The translations under genes and the position numbers were made by a program. The notes under the pieces were generated by a model. It worked only from the letters and a program-made list of their open reading frames with translations. It ran no database searches and was not told the origin of the DNA. Positions 28,559 through 40,142 of a DNA stretch of 64,000 nt are shown in pieces. Numbering within the stretch: the first letter of the stretch is position 1; each line of letters opens with the position of its first letter. The DNA comes from Amia ocellicauda. Its lineage: Eukaryota; Chordata; Actinopteri; Amiiformes; Amiidae. The stretch lies in contig NC_089866.1 of assembly GCF_036373705.1 (NCBI RefSeq), positions 24,716,001 through 24,780,000 of the forward strand, in the 5' to 3' direction.

Positions 28559-29645
28559 TAGGGATGCACCGATACCACTTTTTTTCAGACCGAGTACAAG
28601 TACGAGTACTTACATTTGGGTACTTGCCGATACTGAGTACCGATACCAAGTACTTAATAAGGCAGTATTTTTCCCATAAAAATGACAATTACCATCAAAG
28701 TGCAATGCATTTGAAGTAAGTTTTTGCCAGATGCACTCTGGTTGATACAAAATAAAATATAAATAATATTAAATATATTTCTGACATCCAAAAATGAAGA
28801 TTAAACGTTCTGTGTAAACAAAGACAGCCTCCACACTGGCACTGTCTCCACATTTGAATTAAATATCTAACTCACTGAATAGCAGTACTACACCACAAAG
28901 CCTGCTGTAACAGAACGACTGAAATAGTCATCATACATTAGTGCGTCTCTAAGGACTGAGCCTTTATTGCAAAGGTGAGAGGCAGGTTCTTTTTGATGAA
29001 TAGAAGAATCATCTCAGTATGATCAGCTGTGAGCTTCCATATGAACCAGCATGAATACATAATGTGCAGAACACCAGCTGAATATTTGTAGTTTGTGGTC
29101 ACTCAATAAAAGTTTGATGTTGTTGTTGTTGTTGTACATGTTGCATTTATTTATACTTCTTAGTTAGTAATTTTAGCAATAAACTGTGTAAACTGGTGTA
29201 TAAATCGGTCTGCACATATTTTAGCAGACTTGTACAATATAACTACAATATAAACATAAATAGCCAGTTATAAAAAAATGCATAAAACGAAAGCGCTGCG
29301 TATCAATGCAGAAAACGCGCTTTTCAAATCTACAGTGCATTACACTGATACAAAACTTAGCACATGATCAAACAGCTAACTGATCAAGGGATTGATCCAG
29401 AGACCTGGGTTTGCAACGACATCATTTAGACATTAAGAAATATTCCTTAATCTGAATCAAAAGAGACAGACCGTGTATAATTTGTAACTGAATATGCATA
29501 TTGCTGATGAAGTGCGTGACGAGAAGACGCGCTGCGCCATGAAGTGGTATCGGTGAGTGGTATCGGAACATTTCTACGAGTACGAGTACATGAGCACAGT
29601 ATCGGCCCGATACCCTATACTGCTATCGGTATCGCTGCATCCCTA
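28559..29645. mobile_element. Non-autonomous hAT element with perfect 8-bp target duplication
   Basis: The flanking octamer TACAAAAC occurs at 28551-28558 and 29646-29653. The termini TAGGGATGCACCGATACC and TAGGGATGCAGCGATACC (on opposite strands) agree at 17 of 18 positions. Both ends also carry clustered GTACTCGTACTCG-like motifs, which suggests transposase-binding repeats. The 1087-bp interior is AT-rich with no transposase. The terminus and 8-bp duplication place it in hAT with confidence. Confidence 0.95.
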
Positions 29646-29653
29646 TACAAAAC

Positions 29654-30299
29654 GAATGGGAATGATTTTCAGTGTGCAGTGTTTTAATGAGTAAAGAATA
29701 TTCAACATCTCAAAAGACCATGAGCACAGAATTGAAGATCAGAGGCACTTTGAGCTAAAAGTCAAACTTAAGTGGTGTTTGTACTAGTTAACGGCAAGAG
29801 ACAATGACAGAAAAATGTAAGCCCCATTCAGAGCTTTACCCATCTCTTACCTTTGTCTTTGATGTTTGAAAGAGACCCCAAATGTTACAGGCTTGTGAAT
29901 TTCAAAGTAGTATTGTCAATTAAAACAAATCACATTCTGGTTACCCCCAATATTATGGTCTACAATTACTGGGTTAGAAACAAAATAAAACATTCTTAGT
30001 CTACATTTTTGTTTTATTGCTGTGGGTATATATGAATCCCTCCCTACCCTAAGATATAGTAGCCCTTAGGGTACACGTGGATGGAAAAAAAGCAAATTAT
30101 TTGGCATTCCCTCACAAAACGTTTAGAAAAATTATATTTGGTTTATTTAGCCAAATATAAATACTAAATACTAAATACTTCTACATACTACTTCCAATAC
30201 CAGAGCACGTAAGGACTACATCAAGCTTGTGACTCTATGCTACAGAAAAATTAAAATCATACCCCCATTTTGGGGTGGGAGGTGATATTTTTGCCTTAT
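29654..30299. other. Intergenic, no gene seen
   Basis: AT-rich sequence between a hAT element and a LINE; nothing recognisable is present. Confidence 0.45.
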
Positions 30300-31678
30300 A
30301 CTAAAGGGACTAGCAGAATTAAAAACAAACAAATCACCTCGGCCAGATGGTATATTTCCAACAGTACTTAAAGAAATGAGGGAAATTATTTATAGGCCGC
30401 TAACTGAAATATTCCAAATGACACTTAGAACAGGGGATGTGCCAACTGACTGGAAGACAGCAAATGTCATACCAATCCACAAGAAAGGGGACAAAACTGA
30501 GCCAGGAAATTACAGACCAATCAGTCTCACCTGCATCACCTGTAAAATGTTGAAAAAAATGATTAGACAGAAAATAGAGGAGCATCTTAATGAAAACCAT
30601 ATTCTTGGAGATAGTCAACATGGGTTTAGACGAGGCAGATCATGTCTTACTAATTTGTTGGAGTTTTTTTAACATGCATCTGCAGTCAATTAGAGTAGTT
30701 GCTTCTAACTGGAGTGAGGTTGTTAGTGGAGTTCCACAGGGATCAGTACTAGGGCCTTTGCTTTTTCTAATCTATATTAATGATCTGGACTCCGGGATAG
30801 TTAGCTAACTTGTCAAATTTGCAGATGATACTAAAATAGGTGGCTCAGCAGATACAATCCCGGCAGCACAGGTTATTCAAAGGGACTTAGATAATATTCA
30901 GTTGTGGGCCGACACCTGGCAGATAAAATTCAACGTGGACAAGGGCAAGGTATTACATGCAGGTAACAAAAATGTCTACTATAATTACACTATGGGAGGA
31001 ATAGAACTAGATGAAGTAATGCATGAGAAAGACCTAGGAGTCTATGTGGACTCCTCACTTTCTCCATCCAAACAATGTGGGGAAGCAATAAAAAAGGCAA
31101 ACACAATGCTAGGGTATATTGTCAAAAGTGTAGAATTGAGAACAAGGGCAGTAATGTTCAGACTGTACAATGCACTAGTTAGAGCTCATCTGAAATACTG
31201 TGGACAGTTCTGGGCTCCACACTTCAAGAAAGATATCACTGCTCTAGAGGCAGTTCAGAGGAGAGCAACCAGACTTATTCCAGGTCTGAAGGGAATGTCC
31301 TACTGAGAGACTGAGGACCTGAACCTTTTCACGCTGGAGCAGAGGAGACTACATGGGGACTTGATTCAAGTCTTCAAAATCATGAAAGGCATCGACCACA
31401 TCAAACCAGAGGAGCTTTTCCAGAGCAGCAGGGACACACGCACCTGGGGACACAGATGGAAATTGGGCTTCAAGGCATTCAAGATGGAAAACAGGAGACA
31501 CTTCGTCACACAGTTGTCACAATCTGAACAAACTCCCCAGCGTTGTGATTGAAGCTGAAAATTTGGGAACATTTGAAAACAGACTGCATAGGATCCTTGG
31601 ATCACTTAGTTACTAATGGACACTAAACGAGCATGATGGGTCGAATGGCCTCCTCTCGTTTGTAAACTTTATGTTCTT
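30300..31678 (+). mobile_element. CR1-like LINE, truncated and internally deleted
   Basis: Plus-strand reverse-transcriptase sequence begins near 30300 (KTNKSPRPDGIFPTVLKE). It runs with interruptions to about 31310 and is followed by the C-terminal region and a 3' end reading ATGGCCTCCTCTCGTTTGTA then AACTTTATGTTCTT. No 5' UTR, first ORF or endonuclease is seen, so it is 5'-truncated as LINE copies usually are. Confidence 0.9.
30316..31305 (+). pseudogene. CR1-clade reverse transcriptase, broken
   Basis: The first frame (30376-30672) reads PIHKKGDKTEPGNYRPISLT and [18 protein letters not shown], then stops. About 80 residues, including the palm Asp block, are deleted between this and the next piece. 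A second frame has [20 protein letters not shown]. The catalytic FADD box (TTTGCAGATGAT near 30819) lies after a stop codon at 30806-30808. A third frame (30902-31306) has WADTWQIKFNVDKGKVLHAG and LYNALVRAHLKYCGQFWAPH, typical of the CR1 thumb and C-terminus. The deletion and stops make the protein inactive. Confidence 0.9.
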
Positions 31679-32558
31679 CTTAAGAAAAAAATAAATCTGC
31701 ATAAAAATCGCATAAACCTGAAGGAGCAGACACAGGGGTAAACGGTATTATGTAAGAGTTATCTCCCTGACTTATCGGACGTGCTCATCTCAGTTTGCCA
31801 ACATGGGGACAATTCTCATGGAATTGTGGGAATTACAAGTTGAGCAACGCAACAGGATCGGCTTTCACAACCAGGGTCTGGCCCTGAAAACATTAGAATA
31901 CGCTTAACTGTGATGTTAAAATTAGTATTCAAAAACAATGTGCGCTCCCCTCCCAAAAAAAGTCAGCTGTTCTCATCCTTAGCCTGAGCCACTACATGTG
32001 GGTTTATTAGTTATTACGCAGTCCTTGTTCGCAAGACTGCTTGGTTTACTTGTGGTGCAGAAATGCATTTCGAGTGGTGTAATAATACTATTAATCTAAC
32101 TGGTTCTGACCTGGCCTGTGTATCACGGTGCAGTAATCAAATTGAAGGCTCGGCTAATTAGTAGATTTCCTTACAGACATTTCAATCACGTTGCGACGCG
32201 TTCCGTCTTTGATTATTTTATAAACAACTCCTTCAAATCTAAATAAACGGTCTTTTCATAATATTAACTAATCCACCTCGATTGTAGCATACATTTATAT
32301 AAGCGTACGGTGTGCAAATCTAAAGGGTTTTATCATTAGCGATGCTTACCCAATAACATTTTATTTAAAAATCTGAAAAAACAATAGACGATGTAAAATA
32401 ATCGCAATCTGTACAGTGACGAAGTAAGCAAAAAGCGATCTCTCGAGGGGGAAATAAGACTTTCGTATCCGAGTTAAAGAATAACTATTGCCGTGTAAAC
32501 AAATAAGAGATCCGCAGAGACTTTTGATTAAGGCTATATTTATATATTCAGATCGAGT
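31679..32558. other. Intergenic, no gene seen
   Basis: The sequence between the two CR1 pieces is AT-rich, with no open frame resembling a protein and no defined repeat. Confidence 0.45.
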
Positions 32559-32578
32559 TTTTGTTGTTGTTGTTGTTG
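32559..32578. repeat. (TTG)n microsatellite
   Basis: About seven GTT units immediately precede the second CR1 fragment, an abrupt junction. Confidence 0.8.
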
Positions 32579-32932
32579 TCCTACTGAGAGACTGAGGAAC
32601 TGAACCTTTTCACCCTGGAACAGAGGAGACTATGTGGGGACTTGATTCAAGTCTTCAAAATCATGAAAGGCATCGACCACATCAAACCAGAGGAGCTTTT
32701 CCAGATCAGCAGGGACACACACACCCGGGGACACAAATGGAAATTGGGCTTCAAGGCATTCAAGATGGAAAACAGGAGACACTTCTTCACACAGAGAGGC
32801 GTCACAATCTGGAATAAACTCCCCAGCGATGTGGTTGAAGCTGAAAACTTGGAAACATTACAAAATAGACTGGATAGGATCCTTGGATCACTTAGTTATT
32901 AATGGACACCAAACGAGCACAATGGGTCGAAT
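32579..32932 (+). mobile_element. CR1-like LINE fragment cut at both ends
   Basis: The fragment matches the copy at 31296-31646 closely, beginning at CCTACTGAGAGACTGAGG and ending at GGGTCGAAT, just before the usual 3' tail. It keeps an intact C-terminal frame (32642-32902): IQVFKIMKGIDHIKPEELFQ then HFFTQRGVTIWNKLPSDVVE and RILGSLSY. The copy at 31.5 kb has lost the frame in this part. Loss of both ends is unusual for a simple LINE insertion. Confidence 0.9.
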
Positions 32933-35900
32933 AATTAATTTCGTAGATGAAATGATGAACGAGGGTTTTAATTTTCACTAAATGGATTACATATATCGTT
33001 CCTCAGACCATCTTTCAAATCTGGGCATTAAAAAGCAGAGCTACGGCTAATGGACTGAGAAAACAAGAACCAACAGAAGAATGGTCATAGTAGTAGGCTA
33101 GTAGGCTGTGAAAGTCAATATAAAACAATTCCGCTGCCAGGTTACAGACTTGAGGAGAGTGATTCTTAATTGGGCAATTCAACTCACAATACAACTACTG
33201 TAATACTAGTTGGTGCATGGTTATCAGGGGCCGCTGCGAATCTTATAGGCTCCGAAGCAACAACTGGGCCACATTTTGAGATGGTTACTGATCTAGATTT
33301 CTGGTGGTGTGGACAGAAAAACATCTACATTGACACCTTTTGGTTGAGCCTACAAAAGTGGCTCAAAAGATGCTGTTTAGACCGTGAGAAAGCTTTAAAG
33401 CCCTTTGAAAGCCTTGTGGTTATCCCTGCCCCACAGTCAGGGCAGGGAAGACTTTCCACTTGTACAAATTGTGCAGTAGTTTCCCATTCTAACTTTCCAG
33501 CCTTGGTTTTCAGTTATGAATGTATTCGCCAGATGTGCTTCCACAATCCTTTGTAGGCTGCAGAACAGACTACGACTCTGATACACATTGTGAATTGCAC
33601 AGTGAGGAACTGTGAAATGAGAGGAGAACTGAAAAATGCATATATGATACAGTCTTGTTCCTCCTGGCAGCTCTCTCCACACTGTGGTCCTTATAAGCAT
33701 CCTTTACCACCCATTAATCTCCCTGCAAAAACAAAGCAGCATAACTTCTTAATTCTTCTCCATTTATTTATCGAGGTTTCCCTTTTACATCCCCAATAAT
33801 CAACACAGGACCATCAGAACAGACACATGAGTCTTTTGTTTTTTTAAAGCCTGAAAGGAAAACCCTCACTGACAAAGCTGCAAAATTGTGTCCTTGTTTT
33901 TCTTGATGGTCCACTGAGAGCTCTCTTAGTAGGCACTCCTGTCCCCTTCTGGAAATCAGACATTATCTTCACATGGGCACAGAGCAGGTTTGGAGATAAT
34001 CAGGAGGATTCTGCAGCTTTAGATTGATCCACCCTCAATTAACTAAAACCTTAACTGAATTAATAATTTGCTTTATTTGACTTTTAACATTTAAATTACT
34101 AAAAGTTGGAGAATCTGGGTACTTAATATACTTTTACATTCAACTTGACATCTCCAACGGTTTAAAATTCTTAATTAGTTCTAATTCTTTAACAAAATCC
34201 TTTGTGAACTTATTCGAGATAAAACCCCACTGGGTCAGTTGCTCGACTCTTGCGACAAAGGGGTCTATGTCCCGAACATAAAAGCTAGTAAACAAAACAA
34301 CAACAAAATAAAACTATGTGGTGAGAAAAAATGTATTGAAAGCCAATTGTGAATGACAGCAGCCAGGTTTAAAACAGTTTCGTGGAAAACTACCAGTTTT
34401 ACCAAACTGATTAATTCTTGAAAGAATGTATGCTATCTGCATGAATAAAATAATTTTCCAAGAATATATTTATACATAGAGGCATCATCACTTGGGCAAT
34501 GTAAAGTAAGTTATATTTCAGACAAAAGTAGTGCACACACCAATTTCTTTCCAACACAGACCATTTCATTTCATTGTTATGCCACACATGAAACACCCTA
34601 GGTTATACATGGATTTTAAGCGTTTGCAGTGTATTTCTTACAAGGTAGGCTATACTTGTTATTATTGTCTTATTATGCATGCCCTGGGCAAAGTGTCAAG
34701 TGCAAATCTGTTTCAAATCCACTCAGCCTGGCTGTTATATAGCCTGTTTATTAAGACGTGGAAAAAATAAAAGAGCATCTGTCACAATGCCATGGTGATT
34801 TCTGTAACATTAATGTGTCTCAATAGCAGATATAGACACAAAACACGGTGTAATTTAAATTTCCTAACTAAACACATCCACTGGCTGTTTGTACAGCTAG
34901 CATCAGAGGGACCTTTCAGTATGGAATGCTCCTACCAAGGTGAGAGACCACTAATTGAGATACCAGGGTTTGTTCAGATGTGTGTGTGTGTGTGGATAGA
35001 GGGTGCATAACTTGTTTGGATCTGAATGTGAATATACTTGTTTGTGTCTGAATATTATAGATTATAATTTTAACATTGCTTTGGGTTGCATAATTTAATG
35101 TTTTTAAGTAGAACACTGTTCAGGTTGATATATAAAATACTGGTCCTTGACTAACTAAACTAGTAATGCGTTCAATCAAGTCACTATAAACTACTGAAGA
35201 CCCTAGTTCTTTTCTCTGGAGCTGGACATATATATCACTAGACCACATCTCATATAAATGTACTTACTAATGGTCTCAATCCTTTAAATCATTACATAAA
35301 TACACATTGTGATCAGTTATTTCTGAAACAGCTTGTTATGGACTCATTCTTGTCACATAGATGGTTTAGTCTTGGTCACATGACCTGCACACAGTCATAT
35401 CGGCTATCCTTAGGGTAATTTTTCACACTTGAATGATTTCTTTATTAAACCTTACAGAGAAAACTGCACAAAATCCAGTCATACTGATTGAGAGCGAACT
35501 GAATAATTCCCTTGGAGTTCTCAGTATCCAATGAAAAATTCCCAGTCAATTCTTAAAATGTTCTAAGCTGCGAGGGAAACACATACGTGGTGACCCTTGA
35601 GAATGGTCTGTCTTTAAAAACAGTTATCTAATTACCTACAGTTCAAGCCAAGAATTTAACTAAAGTGAAAGTTCACTAAAAGGAGCATGGAAATCAATGG
35701 TGTCCAAAATGTGGAAATAGATAATTGATACATACTTACAATTGAATGAACAATATTTTCTAAACTAAATGCATCACTAAATAAAATTGGGATTCACTAT
35801 TCACTCTTTCTTCTGATCCTTACCAGACCCCTATAGTAATCCTGTCAATAAAAAAAGACAGTACTTTCAAGGTTGCTGCAAGGAATTGTTTAATATAAAT

Positions 35901-38160
35901 AATCAGCATATTCATATAATCTGTAGAGGATGGTTGCTATGCTCTGAGGGAATACAATTCCATAGCAACATAAATACAAAAGTGCCATTTAAGAAAGAAT
36001 TGGAGGGGGGGGGTAAAATTAAAGAAATTAAAACATACAGTAAACATTCATTCTTATCCAACAAAGGTGTTTTGGCAGTACTCTGTCCCCAGTAGTTTTG
36101 TCTGTTCATTGGGGTTTGTTCTTTTAAGTTCACCTAGCAATCCAGTTCTATTGGGTCACAATGAACGTTTCCAATTCCGTGTCCAGGTCCTTGCCATTCA
36201 GATTTCCTAGGCCAGAGATCCACAAGCATTTTTTTAGCACTATGATCTTGCCAATACAGCAAAGCATTGTCATTTTAAGATGTCTAGGATTACAATTGCA
36301 CTTGCCAAAACATCTAAAACACATTTAAATTGTTTGCAAAAAATAAAACTTTTTTTTTTTTCCAATGTAGGGGTAAGTATCAGCATTTCAGTTTCCAAAT
36401 CTTTTCGTCACCCATAAAAACTGCTTGTGCATCTCCAGACTGAGGCAACATAGGTTGGGCTGGGTTCAGAACACAGGGTCACATTTCTGCAAACTCTTTC
36501 AATCCATTCAGTACTGCAAAATCATAAAAGGAGATGACATGTCAAAGGAAAATAAAAGCAAGAGAGATTGTTTTTTGTGTTTTACGGACACATCTGTGAA
36601 GTCACGTTGCCATGACAAGTCCTGAGCTGATGTCATTTCTAGGTGGGTTATTAAAAACAGTAATTACAATTAAAAACTGACGCGCAAGGGGCTGAAGGAA
36701 ACGGCGGGAGATGGAGGCACGTTACTTTGTGAAAACGTTTTTCTATTTCAAGACTGAAGGACGCTAAGAGGGCCCAGAGCAGCGAGGGGTCTCTCCTGCT
36801 GGAGTGTGGGACAGTGACGGAAAATGGGCTGGAAATCTGCACTGGAAATGCATTTAATTAGCATTTCCTCATTATTGAAATTGAAAGGAAGATTCTTTAC
36901 CACAACTCCCAGTTTGTGTTCATGTTCTTTTTTCCCCGACCACCCCCATCATTCCACTCAATTGAGCATTCTCCAATCAAGAAACAAGAAAGAGAAAACT
37001 GTACAAACACTGAGAATTTCTGATGCGTTCGTTATTCATTTAAGGGAAAAAACTAAAAATTCATCTTTGTCCTCCAAAACATGCACTATCTTGTTATTAC
37101 ATTGCAAACCCACATCACAAACAGTAGCACTAAGATTGCCCAAACCCTTTGCTTTATAACACTGCAGGCTCACAGGCACTAGGTGATCCACATAGGTCTC
37201 TGTATAGTGTCACTAAACACTACTGTTTAGTAGTATTGCAGTATGTTACCTAAGGTGGAGCTGTTGGCTCATTGTTAGAGGGCATTGGGACTCTCTTGAC
37301 TTGCCCTCTTGTTGTTGAGAATTCAGCTATCTGTCATGTTAAACTTAAATGCCAGACCAGGTAATTGCATAAAGAGCAAGTAGTGTTATTCTCCCCCCAT
37401 GTGTTGAATAACATTTTGAAGTAACATTTGTGCAATTCTGTCTGTCCACACTTAAGAAGATCAGTCCATCTCCCTCCCCTTTTGAAGAGTTCTCCTGTAT
37501 TTTCAGCACAGGCAAAACTTGTGGCGACCTTCCCATTTTATGCCCTCTGATCCCTTCCAGTGGAAGAACGTAAACAAAAGCAGGAGTGCTTTGGCTTTTC
37601 TGTTCCCCATGTCATCATGGGCTTTTATTGCTGTTTGACCAGTTCAAGGATGTGGCTGAGAATAATAAAGCCAAGCACTCGCTCTAGTTTTTCTAAAAAG
37701 AAAATCCAATCCTTCTTCCTGAAGGGGTCACAAGGCCCAACTGGGAGAGCACACTGTGCCACACCAAACCTACATTGAAAACAGGGACCTACTTGAGGAA
37801 CATGACAGTTTTAACACGACAAATACAACACAAGGGACATACTGTAGTTGTTCTTTTAGACTCATTAAACTGAGCTGGATCTGAACCCTAGTGGTCCAAT
37901 ATTTGAAGTCTTCAAAACATGGGTTTAAGAACCTACTGTGCCGCCAGTTTATGACCTTTTGTTAGTGAGAAATGCTCTTTTTAGAACCGGAATGAGGCGA
38001 GAGAAGAGAAAAAAGAATCCCCCCCAACAAACTTCAGGACATGACCATATAATTGAAAAGGAAAGACTTGGAAGGAGGGTTGTGTGTGCAAACTGGGGGT
38101 CTTTTAATAAACGAGTGTTGAGCTGAGGATGCTACAGAAAGGAGAAAAAAAATTGGACCT
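32933..38160. other. Gene-poor stretch between BRAP and MAPKAPK5
   Basis: Scattered open frames (for example 128 codons at 33170-33556) have no recognisable domain. There are short homopolymer runs (G near 36006-36013, T near 36351-36361) and a (GT)n near 34980-34992. No ACAD10 or ALDH2 exon, which sit between these genes in human, could be found. The right end may include MAPKAPK5 3' UTR. Confidence 0.5.
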
Positions 38161-38626
38161 TTAAAATAAATAAACATCACTTGTTATGACTAAAAAATAA
38201 AATAATCTTAAAAAAATAAAACAAGCACCGCGAATGACTGCTCTTAGAAGCAGCTTGAAAAAGTATGAATTCCCTTCCTCTAAGTACTCAAATTTCTTTT
38301 TTTTTTTTTTTAGTTTTTCTTTTTTGCGAAATGAAAATATATGTTTTGTTTGTTATGCTATGTACTCTGCTGTTGTTTGTAAAAAATATTACAGTACCAA
38401 CAAGTCCTTATTATTATTTTTGTTTATCTACAGCTGTACAGTAATTTATGAGCAAAGTTCATGGCTGAAGGAAAAAAAAAAAAAAAAAAAAAAAAAAAGA
38501 AAGCATCAAGTCCTGTATTTCATTTACATAAAAATTACTCTTTACAAGTTATTTTAAGAACTGTTATCAGAAACCATACAAAAAGAAAATATTTAAATAA
38601 AAATGAAATAAAAACAGCCCAGCATG
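38161..38626 (-). other. MAPKAPK5: Probable MAPKAPK5 3' UTR with long homopolymer runs
   Basis: This is the sequence directly downstream of the MAPKAPK5 stop. On the sense strand it carries a 27-base U-run (A on the plus strand, 38472-38498) and an A-rich run at 38298-38311. No AATAAA is present on the sense strand here; an ATTAAA occurs at 38103-38108. The end of the transcript is not settled. Confidence 0.45.
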
Positions 38627-38721
38627 TTATTGAGAGTCCTGCAAGTTTGTTTTTTCCTCTATGACTTGCTTCACTATTTCTGCCAGCTTCAAGCGATCCA
38701 CTTTTTCAGAGAACGCTCTCC
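38627..38721 (-). CDS. MAPKAPK5: MAPKAPK5 exon 14 (last coding exon)
   Basis: The exon encodes [20 protein letters not shown] then [11 protein letters not shown] and a TAA at 38627-38629. The acceptor AG is at 38722-38723 and the phase fits exon 13. Confidence 0.96.
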
Positions 38722-40101
38722 CTGAAAGAGAACAGAAAAACTCCAGTTAGTCAAGTGGAAAAACCTTTCCATTCTCAATGGTCCCATCACATGTGTCTTT
38801 ACAGCTTTATATTTCTATACGTTTCTTTGTACAATGTCTTCATTCAAACGCATCATTGTTCTCACCAATTGGAAAATGCTATTGCAGATTTTGCTATATA
38901 CACCGATCAGCTATAACATTATGACCACCTGCCCAATACTGCGTAGGTCCCCATTTTGCCACCAAAACAGCCCTGACCCGTAGATGGCATGGACTCCACT
39001 AGACCTCCGAAGGTGTGCTGTGGTATCTGGCACCAAGACGTTAGGAGCAGATCCTTTAAGTCCTGTAAGTTGCAAGGTGGGGCCTCCATGGATTGGGCTT
39101 GTTTGTCCAGCACATCCCACAGATGCTCGATTGGATTGAGATCTGGGGAATTTGGAGGCCAAGTCAACACCTTGAACTCGTGATTCATCAGACCAGGCAA
39201 CCTTCTACCATTGCTCCGTGGTCCAGTTCTGAAACTCAAGTGCCCATTGTAGGCGCTTTCGGGGTCAGCATGGGCAGCCTGACTGGTCTGCGGCTACGCA
39301 GCCCCATATGCAACAAACTGCAATGCACTGTGTTCTGACACCTTTCTATCAGAACCAGCATTAACTTTTTCAGCAATTTGAGCTACAGTAGCTCGTCTGT
39401 TGGATTGGACCACACGGGCCAGCCTTCACTCCCCACGTGCATCAGTGAGCCTTGGCTGCCCATGACCCTGTCGCCGGTTCACCGCTTTTCCTTCCTTGGA
39501 CCACTTTTGATAGAGTTGCAGTTTTGGAGATGCTCTGACCCAGTCGTCCAGCCATCACAATTTGGCCCTTGTCAAAGTCGCTCAGATCCTTACGGTTACC
39601 CATTTTTCCTGCTTCTAACACATCAACCTTGAGGACAAAATTTTCACTTGCTGCCTAATATTTCCCACCCACTGACAGGTGCCATGATAACGAGATTATC
39701 AGTGTTATTTACTTCACCAGTCAGTGGTCATAATGTTATGGCTGATCAGTGTATATCACAACCCTCATACAGGTACATAACACAAGGAGAGAGGTGCCCT
39801 CTATGGACATCACCCTGAGGTAAGAGGGTAGATTAAACTGAACAATGCCAGGTCCAGAGAAGGTGGCATTTGGCAGTACCGTTCCAGCTGAGGCCCTGCA
39901 GGCCATCTCTCAGGAGCTTGCAGTCCCTGTTAAAGCGCCAGGCTTCATGCATCACCTCGTTCAGCTTCTCGTCCTCGTTCTCTCCTGCAGGGGAAGACAC
40001 GACACCTTGAGACTGATGCCACGACACTCCCCACACACCCTCAAGTCAAACCGGAAACAAGCACCCCAACACACTCTCACTATTGCACACTCCCAAACAC
40101 A

Positions 40102-40142
<41 letters not shown>

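Larger units (their letters stand above)
38722..39879 (-). other. MAPKAPK5: MAPKAPK5 intron 13
   Basis: Most of the intron is a deleted Tc1-like element at 38901-39751. Confidence 0.8.

Noticed and set aside
33170..33556. 128-codon plus-strand frame in the BRAP-MAPKAPK5 gap
   Set aside because: No domain, no supporting splice pattern and no similarity to ACAD10 or ALDH2; treated as chance.
38234..38664. Plus-strand frames with a poly-lysine run
   Set aside because: They are created by translating the A-run at 38472-38498 and lie antisense to the MAPKAPK5 3' UTR.
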